In this document: positions 45,979 through 53,606 of the stretch, piece after piece
Numbering within the stretch: the first letter of the stretch is position 1
Layout of the letters: every line of letters begins with the position of its first letter
Made by a program: the position numbers and the translations under genes
Notes under the pieces: generated by a model
The model's input: the letters and a program-made list of their open reading frames with translations, nothing else
The model's database searches: none
What the model was told of the DNA's origin: nothing
From: Bacillota bacterium
GTDB taxonomy: Bacteria > Bacillota > Clostridia > Oscillospirales > Ruminococcaceae
DNA length: 64,000 nt
Direction: 5' to 3'
Assembly: GCA_023415575.1 (NCBI GenBank)
Contig: JAEZKF010000007.1
Coordinates: 52,489 to 116,488 of the forward strand

Positions 45979-47112
45979 TTACAGATACTCCACACGGCTG
46001 ACCTGTACCTGCTTTCGAATATCCTCAGCGGCGGCGTCAATCGACACATCAGCGCGGCGGATTTCAAGCAGGTCGTATCCTTCACACAGGGCAAAGGGGC
46101 GTTTGGACACAAACAGCCTGTGCTGCGTTTGAAGCTTTAAAACGGCTTGCTCTGCCGCGGCTATCTCCTGCGGCTGACCCAAAGCGCACAGGCACACCGC
46201 CTCCGGTGCAAAATCAGTGCTCATGTGCAAAAGATTGACGCACGGACGGTGAAGAACTGCGTTGATAAGCTCCCGCTGGGCGGGACTTTGCGACGGCGTG
46301 TAGCAGATATTGAGGATGCCGTCGACTAAGGTATAGATTAGAGAGTCTACACCCTGCCCGGACAGGATGTCGCGCAAGGCCCTTGTATCCTCGCCAGGGA
46401 TGCACACAAGGTTGCTCCAGCGAACCTCTGCCGGATGATACCATGCGGCTCCGCCCATCATAACGACAGGCAGGCGAAGCTTGAGTTCATCAAACGCCTT
46501 GGGCAGAAACGGCGGCATGTGCAGGCTGTAAACGGTCACTGCCCGATGCAGGTTGGTTAAGCGATTGATGGCAACCTTTTCGTGGTCGCTCATCTTGCCG
46601 TCCAAATCGTATAGGTACAGGGTGTCTCTGCGCTTGCGGATGGGGATATGAGCCGCATTAACACCCAGAGAAACAAAAATGCCAATCAATGTATCGATTA
46701 CCCTGCCAAGGGCATACAGGTAGACGTTTGCATCCGCACCATGGGTGACGGTCGTGCTTAAAAACACCACGCAGGTAATGGACGCGGCCGCCGGCATCTT
46801 GATAAGCACAGTCGAGTAGATAAGCGGGATAACACACAACGAGATAATCAGAAACTTTACCGGTTGCGGTACGTCAGGATATATAGAGCGCTCTGCCAAA
46901 AGCAAAAGTAAGCCCGCAACGCCCCCGAACAGGGTTCCGAGCGTGCGGTATAATGACAGCTTTACGCTATCCGCTACCGACGGCTGCATACAGATTATAG
47001 CGGCAATCGCCGAGTAAAACGGGCTGCTGCCGATACCCACAATAGGGTAAACCAAGAAGCACAAGAAAACCGCAATCGCAGTTTTGATCATTCTCATACC
47101 GATTTTTGGCAT
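45979..47112 (-). CDS. Aromatic acid exporter-like (ArAE/FUSC, DUF939) membrane protein
   Basis: A 377-residue protein. The N-terminal half has five or six membrane segments (MIKTAIAVFLCFLVYPIVG, ALFGVAGLLLLLA-type, FLIISLCVIPLIYSTVLI), with the diagnostic KTAIAVFLC...FYSAIAAIICMQPS start of the ArAE_1 family. The C-terminal half is soluble and may be a regulatory domain. Family members export small aromatic acids or other organic anions, but few are characterised. I start at the ATG at 47112 with AAAGGAG 8 bases upstream rather than at 47139. Confidence 0.82.
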   Translation of the reverse strand: MPKIGMRMIKTAIAVFLCFLVYPIVGIGSSPFYSAIAAIICMQPSVADSVKLSLYRTLGTLFGGVAGLLLLLAERSIYPDVPQPVKFLIISLCVIPLIYSTVLIKMPAAASITCVVFLSTTVTHGADANVYLYALGRVIDTLIGIFVSLGVNAAHIPIRKRRDTLYLYDLDGKMSDHEKVAINRLTNLHRAVTVYSLHMPPFLPKAFDELKLRLPVVMMGGAAWYHPAEVRWSNLVCIPGEDTRALRDILSGQGVDSLIYTLVDGILNICYTPSQSPAQRELINAVLHRPCVNLLHMSTDFAPEAVCLCALGQPQEIAAAEQAVLKLQTQHRLFVSKRPFALCEGYDLLEIRRADVSIDAAAEDIRKQVQVSRVEYL

Positions 47113-47250
47113 CACAAATGCTCCTTTCCCAATGGGCATTGGGTGTCAAATTAAGTGTTAATGCATGCTTTGCGAGTCAAAGTGCGTATATTTTCATTGT
47201 ACCACGGAACAGTAAAAACACCAACTTCCTTTTAGTGAAAAGACTTTCTT

Positions 47251-47264
47251 ACAATATATTGTGT
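47251..47264 (+). promoter_or_regulatory. NrdR-box-like sequence
   Basis: ACAATATATTGTGT resembles the NrdR operator (ACACWATATATWGTGT) and lies just upstream of the nrdD promoter -35. Whether a partner box exists at the usual 31-base spacing is unclear. A related palindrome is at 47477-47493. Confidence 0.6.
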
Positions 47265-47280
47265 ATTTTAAGTTTCTATA

Positions 47281-47309
47281 TTGACTTTTCTACCAATATG
47301 CAGTATCAT
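47281..47309 (+). promoter_or_regulatory. Promoter of nrdDG
   Basis: TTGACT (47281-47286), 17 bases, TATCAT (47304-47309). The leader is about 235 bases and contains several short hairpins. Confidence 0.7.
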
Positions 47310-47476
47310 CATAATACACTAAGTCAATTGCCGGCAGCTCTTTGCTTTTAAGGGTTTTGGTGCTCTGGCTCCACCTTGATGAAGCCGCTATTTAAAGGCG
47401 AAGGATTGCTGACTACAATTGATAACTCACCTATGCCGCCGTTGCGACGGATAAAGGTGTTAGTGGCCCTTCTTAA

Positions 47477-47493
47477 TACACTATTTTAGTGTA
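47477..47493 (+). promoter_or_regulatory. Palindrome in the nrdD leader
   Basis: TACACTA-TTT-TAGTGTA, a perfect 7-bp inverted repeat. The arm TACACTA also occurs at 47315-47321 near the transcription start. Either an operator for NrdR or part of alternative RNA pairings. Confidence 0.5.
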
Positions 47494-47551
47494 GTTTATG
47501 CAACGCAAGGGGCAGGCTACACAGAATTTCTAGGGAAAGAAGTGACACAAG

Positions 47552-49888
47552 ATGATGACAACGATAATCTCCACCATCAAGAAAAGAAACGGAGAGTTGG
47601 TTCCGTTTAACAGCGACAAGATCCGCATCGCAATCGGCAAGGCAAATGCAAGTGTTGAGGGCGAGCGGATGAATGACACCCAGCTGGATGAGCTGACCGC
47701 AAAGGTCGTTGAGCGCGCCGCCGAATCCGGAGATGTTCCCTCCGTTGAACAGGTACAAGATATTGTAGAGGAGACGCTTATCGCCTTTGGCTATGCAAAG
47801 ACAGCTAAGGCATACATCTTATACCGTGCCGAGCACGCGAAGATTCGCCAGAGCGAAGGCGACCTCATGGACATCTACAAGCAGCTGACCTTTGCGTACT
47901 CCAAGGATGTTGACCTCAAGCGCGAGAACGCAAACATCGATGCCGATACCGCCATGGGCACCATGCTCAAGTACGGTTCCGAAGGCGCAAAGTACTTTAT
48001 CGATAACTATATCCTGCCCAAGGAGATTGCCGCGGCACACATCAACGGCGATATCCACATCCACGATAAAGACTTCTACATGCTGACCGAGACCTGCTGC
48101 CAGATTGACCTCATTAAGCTCTTTTCGGGCGGCTTCTCCACCGGTCACGGCAACCTGCGCGAGCCCAACGACATCCAGAGCTACTCCGCCCTTGCGTGCA
48201 TTGCCATTCAGGCAAACCAGAACGAGATGCACGGCGGACAGAGCATCCCCAACTTTGACTACGCAATGGCGCTGGGCGTTGCAAAGACCTTCGCCCGTAA
48301 CTATTATAAGTCGATGGGTCAGTACCTGCGCATCCGTTTTATGTTGTCGGATGAAAAGGCTGACGAGATTATCGCAAAGGTTAAGAAAGAGATTGATGTT
48401 CCCGTAAAAATGGGCACCGCCGAGGAGTTTAAGACAGCCCTTATCCCCTGCCTCTTAACAAGCGACCTCCCCGACGCAGACGAAAAGTCTATTGCGCAGC
48501 TGCACAAATATGCGTATGAGACAGCCCTTGCCGATACCGAACGCGCCACCTATCAGGCGATGGAGGCCTTTGTGCACAACCTAAACACCATGAACTCCCG
48601 TGCAGGTGCACAGGTTCCCTTCTCCTCGGTTAACTACGGTACCGATACCTCCCCCGAAGGACGTATTGTCATTGAAAAGCTTCTGCTTGCTACCGAGGCA
48701 GGCCTTGGCGGCGGCGAGACCCCCATCTTCCCCGTGCAGATCTTTAAGGTAAAGGAAGGCATCAACTACAACGAGGGCGACCCGAACTACGATTTGTTCA
48801 AGCTTGCGATGCGCTGCTCGGCAAAGCGCCTGTTCCCCAACTTCAGCTTTATCGATGCCCCCTTTAACCTGCAATACTATAAAGAGGGCGACTACAACAC
48901 CGAGGTTGCCTACATGGGCTGCCGCACTCGCGTGTTGGGCAACAGCCATGACAAGAACCGTCAGGTCACCTGCGGACGCGGAAACCTCAGCTTTACCTCC
49001 ATCAACCTGCCCCGAATCGGCATCGAGGCAAAGGGCGATATCAACCGCTTCTATGAGATTCTCGACAAGCGCATCGACCTTGTTATTCAGCAGCTTCTGC
49101 ACCGCTTTAAGATTCAGTGCAGCAAGAAGGGCCGCAACTATCCCTTCCTGATGGGACAGGGCGTATGGATTGACTCGGAGAACATCGGCCCGGATGACAG
49201 CGTTGCCGAGGTGCTCAAGCACGGCACCTTAAGCGTTGGATTTATCGGCCTTGCCGAAACGCTCAAGGCGCTCACCGGCAAGCACCACGCAGAGAGCGAG
49301 GAGAGCCAGCGCCTCGGTCTTGAGATTATCAGCCATATGAGAAAGCGCATGGATGATGAGTCGGAGAAGACGGGGCTTAACTTCACCCTGCTTGCAACCC
49401 CCGCCGAGGGACTGAGCGGCCGCTTTGTGCGCATCGACCGCAAGCAGTACGGCGTACTGCCCGGCATCACCGACCGCGACTACTACACAAACTCCTTCCA
49501 TGTGCCGGTTTACTACCCCATCAAGGCATATCAGAAGATTGCCATCGAAGCACCCTACCATGCCCTGACCAACGCAGGACATATCAGCTACATCGAGATG
49601 GACGGCGATACCTCCAAGAACCTCGAGGCGTTTGAATCGGTGATTCGCGCCATGAAGGAGGCCGGAATCGGCTACGGCTCGGTAAACCATCCCGTAGACC
49701 GCGACCCGGTGTGCGGCTACAACGGCATCATCGACAACGAGTGCCCGCACTGCCACCGCACCGAGGATGACGGCGGCCCGAAGTTTGAGCGTATCCGCCG
49801 CATCACGGGTTATCTTGTCGGAACAATCGACCGCTGGAACAATGCTAAGCGCTCCGAAGAGAAGGACAGGATTAAGCATGGGATATAA
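47552..49888 (+). CDS. nrdD: Anaerobic (class III) ribonucleoside-triphosphate reductase
   Basis: A 778-residue class III reductase. It makes dNTPs from NTPs under anaerobiosis with a glycyl radical at G753 (RITGYLVGT). The ATP-cone regulatory domain (about 1-100, IISTIKKRNGELVPFNSDKI) is present. The substrate core has NGDIHIHDKDFY and NLNTMNSRAGAQVPFSSVNYGTDTSPEG. The C-terminal zinc site includes C721, C731 and C734 (CGYNGIIDNECPHC). The activase gene nrdG starts 11 bases before its stop, so the two are translationally coupled. The second Met is also a possible start. Confidence 0.96.
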   Translation: MMTTIISTIKKRNGELVPFNSDKIRIAIGKANASVEGERMNDTQLDELTAKVVERAAESGDVPSVEQVQDIVEETLIAFGYAKTAKAYILYRAEHAKIRQSEGDLMDIYKQLTFAYSKDVDLKRENANIDADTAMGTMLKYGSEGAKYFIDNYILPKEIAAAHINGDIHIHDKDFYMLTETCCQIDLIKLFSGGFSTGHGNLREPNDIQSYSALACIAIQANQNEMHGGQSIPNFDYAMALGVAKTFARNYYKSMGQYLRIRFMLSDEKADEIIAKVKKEIDVPVKMGTAEEFKTALIPCLLTSDLPDADEKSIAQLHKYAYETALADTERATYQAMEAFVHNLNTMNSRAGAQVPFSSVNYGTDTSPEGRIVIEKLLLATEAGLGGGETPIFPVQIFKVKEGINYNEGDPNYDLFKLAMRCSAKRLFPNFSFIDAPFNLQYYKEGDYNTEVAYMGCRTRVLGNSHDKNRQVTCGRGNLSFTSINLPRIGIEAKGDINRFYEILDKRIDLVIQQLLHRFKIQCSKKGRNYPFLMGQGVWIDSENIGPDDSVAEVLKHGTLSVGFIGLAETLKALTGKHHAESEESQRLGLEIISHMRKRMDDESEKTGLNFTLLATPAEGLSGRFVRIDRKQYGVLPGITDRDYYTNSFHVPVYYPIKAYQKIAIEAPYHALTNAGHISYIEMDGDTSKNLEAFESVIRAMKEAGIGYGSVNHPVDRDPVCGYNGIIDNECPHCHRTEDDGGPKFERIRRITGYLVGTIDRWNNAKRSEEKDRIKHGI

Positions 49889-50390
49889 GCTAAAGGTATC
49901 GGGTATTGTGGATGAATCGTCGGTGGACGGCCCCGGCCTGCGCTACACGGTGTTTACCCAAGGATGCCCGCACCATTGCCCCGGATGCCACAACCCGCAG
50001 ACCCATCCCTTTGAGGGCGGCAAGGAGTTTGACACTGATACCCTGCTTCTGGATATCCTGTCAAACCCGCTCCTGCGCGGCGTCACCTTCAGCGGCGGCG
50101 AGCCCTTTTGCCAGCCCCGGCCCTTGGCCGAGCTTGCAAAGGGCATTCACAACCGGTCAAAGATGGATGTTATCACCTACACCGGCTACACCTGGGAGGA
50201 GCTCATGGCAAACCCGGACCCTGCCGTGCATGACCTGCTTGCCGAGACCGATATCCTCATCGACGGCAGGTATATTGAGGCTCAGCGCGACCTTACACTG
50301 CGGTTTCGCGGCAGCACAAACCAGCGGGTGCTGGACGTAAAGAAAAGTCTTGCCGCGGGAGAGCCTATCCCCGCAGCGGGAAACTGGTAA
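49878..50390 (+). CDS. nrdG: Anaerobic ribonucleotide reductase-activating protein
   Basis: A 170-residue radical SAM activase with the CX3CX2C motif C30-PHH-C34-PG-C37. It cleaves SAM to place the glycyl radical on NrdD. GVTFSGGEPFCQ is the SAM-binding block. It starts at the ATG at 49878, overlapping nrdD by 11 bases. It is followed by a perfect bidirectional terminator. Confidence 0.94.
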   Translation: MGYKLKVSGIVDESSVDGPGLRYTVFTQGCPHHCPGCHNPQTHPFEGGKEFDTDTLLLDILSNPLLRGVTFSGGEPFCQPRPLAELAKGIHNRSKMDVITYTGYTWEELMANPDPAVHDLLAETDILIDGRYIEAQRDLTLRFRGSTNQRVLDVKKSLAAGEPIPAAGNW

Positions 50391-50410
50391 GTATAAACCC
50401 AAACACACTA

Positions 50411-50447
50411 AAAAGGCTGTATGCAAATTGCATACAGCCTTTTGTTG
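50411..50447 (+). terminator. Terminator of nrdDG
   Basis: A nearly perfect 16-bp hairpin (50411-50426 with 50428-50443) with TTTTG behind it. Confidence 0.9.
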
Positions 50448-50471
50448 TTCAATTTTAAATCAGCAGCGGTA

Positions 50472-50512
50472 AAAAGCGAGGTGCCCCGGAAAACCCGAGG
50501 CGCCCCGCTTTT
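50472..50512 (-). terminator. Terminator of hsp20
   Basis: A long GC-rich stem with a few mismatches around AAAA (50472-50512); on the minus strand it is followed by a T run. Confidence 0.75.
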
Positions 50513-50543
50513 GTGATAGCAATCAAGCAGAAATGACGAGCAA

Positions 50544-50966
50544 TCACTGGATGTCAATGCGCCGAGAACGCTCGGTGCGGGATTGATCCTTAGGCAGGCG
50601 GAGGGAAAGCACGCCGTTTTTGTATTCGGCAGTGATGTCCTGCGACCGGATGCCCGAGATATCAAAGCTGCGGTAGAAGGAGCCGTAGCTGCGCTCGCGG
50701 CGAACAAAGTTTGCGTTCTTTTCCTCCCGCTCCTCGTTTCTCTCGGCGCGGATGGTCAAGCGGTCATCGTCGATGTTGACCGTGATTTCATCCTTTTCAA
50801 AGCCGGGCAGGTCGGCCTTGAGCAGGTAGGCGTCACCTTGATCGACGATGTCGGTGCTAAAGCCCGCAAAGTTGTCGGAAAGTCCAAAGAAGTTCTTCTC
50901 AAAATCATCAAACAGACGTCTTAGTTCATTATGCTGTCTGCGTTCAAACGGCATCAGATTAAACAT
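50544..50966 (-). CDS. Small heat shock protein (Hsp20/alpha-crystallin)
   Basis: A 140-residue sHSP. A short N-terminal arm (MFNLMPFERRQHNELRRLFDDFEKNFFGLS) is followed by the alpha-crystallin domain (DIVDQGDAYLLKADLPGFEKDEITVNIDDDRLTIRAER...), the GVLSLRLPK end, and a short tail. It holds unfolding proteins in an ATP-independent way. GGAGG lies upstream of the ATG. The CIRCE element at 51161-51187 is about 195 bases upstream and may control it. Confidence 0.93.
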   Translation of the reverse strand: MFNLMPFERRQHNELRRLFDDFEKNFFGLSDNFAGFSTDIVDQGDAYLLKADLPGFEKDEITVNIDDDRLTIRAERNEEREEKNANFVRRERSYGSFYRSFDISGIRSQDITAEYKNGVLSLRLPKDQSRTERSRRIDIQ

Positions 50967-51160
50967 ATCATTTCCTCCTTCTAAATATTGTATCGTTTTT
51001 CTATTCCATCTATATGAACGGGGAATCCAGCAGATGTACGATCGGGACTAGCTTTGACCTTTTGACCTTTACGGTACATCCGGTCGTTTCCCGTTTACAT
51101 CTATATTGTATCCACCGTTTTTTAAGAAATGGGGAACAATTTGTGAAACGGGTGTTAATT

Positions 51161-51187
51161 TTAGCACTCTCATGTCAAGAGTGCTAA
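51161..51187. promoter_or_regulatory. CIRCE element (HrcA operator)
   Basis: A perfect TTAGCACTC-N9-GAGTGCTAA. It sits between divergent hsp20 and the DUF2804 gene, 195 bases from the first and 155 from the second. HrcA control of hsp20 is the likely purpose, but I could not find a convincing hsp20 promoter next to it. Confidence 0.92.
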
Positions 51188-51256
51188 TTCGCCCCGCCAT
51201 TGTGTTACACATTTCCACAAAAATCGGTATATTCCATAAAACTTTTCATAAGGTTA

Positions 51257-51285
51257 TTGTATTTTTGTGTAAAACTTGATATATT
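51257..51285 (+). promoter_or_regulatory. Promoter of the DUF2804 gene
   Basis: TTGTAT (51257-51262), 17 bases, TATATT (51280-51285), 70 bases downstream of the CIRCE element. Confidence 0.65.
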
Positions 51286-51341
51286 GAAAATAGAAGGAGG
51301 TATTATCTATAATATCCAGAAACTAAGAAAGGGGTAACGAT

Positions 51342-52376
51342 ATGCAAAGAGAGATCACTACACCCGGACCGCTCTTAGATAAACACGGCAGGCTTTGTGT
51401 GGCAGGCTACAGCAAAAAGCCGATGCTGGAGTACGACCGAAATGCCGTAAAGGCCGGCAAGCTTCGCATTAAGGAGTGGGATTACTATCTTGTTTGCAAT
51501 GACCATTATGCAGTCGCCTTGACCGTTTCGGATAATGGTTACATGGGGTTTGTCAGCGCAAGCCTCTTAGACTTCGATGCGGTCAGTCAGCATACGGCCA
51601 GCGTTACCACCCTTATGCCGCGCGGCGGCTTCGGTATGCCGAAGAGCTCCTTAGTAGGGGATGTTTCGTTTACAAATGAGCGTTGCAGCGTTTCCTTCCA
51701 AATTACCGCAGAAGGGCGACACCTGCAGTGTGAGTTTAAGGACTTTAAGGACGGCAAACCCTTACTTGCGGATATCCTCCTCACCGACGAGCCGGAGGAT
51801 TCGATGAATATCGCAATCCCGTTTGAAAGAGCAAGAAGGGCGTTTTACTTCAACCGTAAGGTCAACTGCATGCGGGCAAGCGGCAAGGCGGAGTTCGACG
51901 GCAGGGTTTATGAGTTTACGCCCGATACCTCCTTTGGCCTGCTAGACTGGGGCCGCGGTGTCTGGACGTACAAAAACACCTGGTACTGGAGCAGTATGTC
52001 CGGGCTTGTAAAGGGCGTGCCGTTTGGGTTTAACCTCGGCTACGGGTTTGGCGATACCTCGGCAGCCACCGAGAACATGCTGTTCTACGATGGCAAAGCC
52101 CACAAGCTTGAAGGCGTGGTGTTCAACATCCCGAAGGACTCGCAACGCCACCATGACTACCTAAAGAGCTGGGTCATCGGAACCAACGACGGACGTCTCA
52201 ACATGACCTTTATGCCCATCCTTGACCGCGCTGCCAAGATTAATGCGCTTGTATTGTGCTCCGACCAGCATCAGGTATTCGGGCGCTTCTCCGGCACCGC
52301 AAAGCTTGATGACGGCACTGAGATTAAGTTTAAGGATATGATCGGCTTTGCCGAGAAGGTGTCAAACCGCTGGTAG
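51342..52376 (+). CDS. DUF2804 family protein
   Basis: A 344-residue protein of the DUF2804 family, recognised by the start ITTPGPLLDKHGRLCVAGYSKKPMLEYDR and by TSFGLLDWGRGVWTYKNTWYWSS near the middle. The family has no defined biochemical role; members are soluble and beta-rich, with a lipocalin-like flavour. The gene is a single unit with its own promoter and terminator, divergent from hsp20 across a CIRCE element. AAAGGGG precedes the ATG. Whether CIRCE controls it is open. Confidence 0.85.
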   Translation: MQREITTPGPLLDKHGRLCVAGYSKKPMLEYDRNAVKAGKLRIKEWDYYLVCNDHYAVALTVSDNGYMGFVSASLLDFDAVSQHTASVTTLMPRGGFGMPKSSLVGDVSFTNERCSVSFQITAEGRHLQCEFKDFKDGKPLLADILLTDEPEDSMNIAIPFERARRAFYFNRKVNCMRASGKAEFDGRVYEFTPDTSFGLLDWGRGVWTYKNTWYWSSMSGLVKGVPFGFNLGYGFGDTSAATENMLFYDGKAHKLEGVVFNIPKDSQRHHDYLKSWVIGTNDGRLNMTFMPILDRAAKINALVLCSDQHQVFGRFSGTAKLDDGTEIKFKDMIGFAEKVSNRW

Positions 52377-52394
52377 TTACATAACAGACAATAT

Positions 52395-52433
52395 AAGGGG
52401 CTGCATCACCGTGTGGTGGTGCAGCCCCTTTTG
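52395..52433 (+). terminator. Terminator of the DUF2804 gene
   Basis: A 16-bp stem (52395-52410 with 52415-52430, one G-T pair) with TTTT, between convergent genes. Confidence 0.88.
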
Positions 52434-52434
52434 G

Positions 52435-52893
52435 CTAGTCTTCCTGCTCTTTTTCAGGCGCAGGGTTGCTTTCCATCTTGTCGATGAACTGTTCAAAGGC
52501 CGCTTTGCCTTCCTCGCTCCACCACGCGTCGTAATATCGCCAGCCCCTATGCCCCTGCCTGATGTTGTATTCATGCCAATGCCAGTCTTCATGCCAGCCT
52601 TCACGCCAGCCTTCATGCCAGTCTTCCTCGTCGCAACGCTTGTGGTCTTTATCGGACCCATTGTGGCCACCGCCAAACCCAAACACCATGCGGGCAAGCA
52701 GCACAATGCCGGCTGCCTGCAGGTAGGTAATCTCAGGCAAGGCAAATAGCGAGGGCATTAGCCAGTTCCACAGAAGCATTACAAACAAACCGAACAGCAG
52801 GGCGAATGCACAGCCGGCAAGCACCCCGAATATTGTAATCATCACAATGCGCAGCGGTTTTGGCACGTGAGAGAAGGGTCTTTTTCTTTCCAT
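52435..52893 (-). CDS. Membrane protein with His/Trp-rich repeat tail, partner of the ECF sigma factor
   Basis: A 152-residue protein with a basic N-terminus, two predicted membrane segments (about 17-46, IVMITIFGVLAGCAFALLFGLFVMLLWNWL, and 57-73), then a soluble tail. The LLWNWLMPSLFALPEITYLQAAGIVLLARMVFGFGGG core is a pattern I have seen in small membrane proteins near ECF sigma genes; I cannot give it a function. The tail contains four copies of E-(D/G)-W-(H/R) coded by a 12-base tandem repeat (52579-52626) flanked by further His and Trp. A metal- or proton-sensing role is plausible but unproven. The start lies 6 bases after the sigma-factor stop. Confidence 0.75.
   Translation of the reverse strand: MERKRPFSHVPKPLRIVMITIFGVLAGCAFALLFGLFVMLLWNWLMPSLFALPEITYLQAAGIVLLARMVFGFGGGHNGSDKDHKRCDEEDWHEGWREGWHEDWHWHEYNIRQGHRGWRYYDAWWSEEGKAAFEQFIDKMESNPAPEKEQED
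52579..52626 (-). repeat. Four tandem 12-base repeats encoding EDWH-like units
   Basis: ATGCCAGTCTTC, ATGCCAGCCTTC, ACGCCAGCCTTC, ATGCCAGTCTTC on the plus strand, with a further half-copy ATGCCA before them. Copy number may change by replication slippage without shifting the reading frame. Confidence 0.85.
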
Positions 52894-52899
52894 ACAGGT

Positions 52900-53448
52900 T
52901 CATCCTTTCATGTCGTAGAATTCACTAAGTTCCCGCCTTAGTTTCTTGGTTGCCCTGCTCTTGCGGGAGAGCAGGGTGCCGATTGGTTCATCCCACAGGT
53001 CGCAAAGGTCCGAAAAGCTCTTGCCGTCAATCTCTGTGGCAATCCACACCGCACGCTGTTTTGGCTCAAGCGAGTCAAGCGCACGGTAGAGACTATCCCA
53101 AAACTCGGTGCGTTGGGCAGCATGGGCGGGGTCAAGTCCCGCATCGCACAGCAGGGACTGTAGGGCATCCCCCTGCTCCTGCATCTGGTCAAGCGAGATG
53201 CTGTCGCGCTTTTTGCGAAGGTAGTCCGCCACCCGATTTTGAATAGACCGGTAGACATACGCCGCCAGGTTTTCAATGGGGTAGGATACATCGGCCCGGT
53301 TGTAGATGCGGACAAAGACCTCCTGCAGGATATCCTCTACATCCACGTCCGATGCATCATGCAGCCGCCGCCTGATAAAGCGCAGCAGGGTATTTTGTTC
53401 TTTTTCGTAGTACTGCGCAACGTCATTTTCGGGGGTAGGCTTCTCCAT
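52900..53448 (-). CDS. ECF-type sigma-70 factor
   Basis: A 182-residue sigma factor with region 2 (LLRFIRRRLHDASDVDVEDILQEVFVRIYNRADVSYPIENLAAYVYRSIQNRVADYLRKKR) and region 4 (EPKQRAVWIATEIDGKSFSDLCDLWDEPIGTLLSRKSRATKKLRREL). No region 1 or 3. Adjacent to a membrane protein that may act as its anti-sigma factor or sensor, which is the common layout; note, however, that the partner lacks a recognisable anti-sigma (zinc or RskA) domain. The regulon cannot be told. Confidence 0.9.
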   Translation of the reverse strand: MEKPTPENDVAQYYEKEQNTLLRFIRRRLHDASDVDVEDILQEVFVRIYNRADVSYPIENLAAYVYRSIQNRVADYLRKKRDSISLDQMQEQGDALQSLLCDAGLDPAHAAQRTEFWDSLYRALDSLEPKQRAVWIATEIDGKSFSDLCDLWDEPIGTLLSRKSRATKKLRRELSEFYDMKG

Positions 53449-53530
53449 ACGTTTTCCTCACACTGTCGGTTTATAAGCGCTTACATCTATTACGACGCGA
53501 TTGGCTCCGTTTTATTGCATTCTATAATAA

Positions 53531-53567
53531 AAAATAAGGGCGAAAGTGCCATCATGGTCTTTCGCCC
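53531..53567 (-). terminator. Terminator of the threonine operon
   Basis: A perfect 9-bp stem (53538-53546 with 53559-53567), followed on the minus strand by a long T-rich run. It ends the ACT-hom-thrB-lysC operon. Confidence 0.88.
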
Positions 53568-53606
53568 AAATTATACCGTTATATTTGCTCTGCGACAAGC
53601 GACAGA

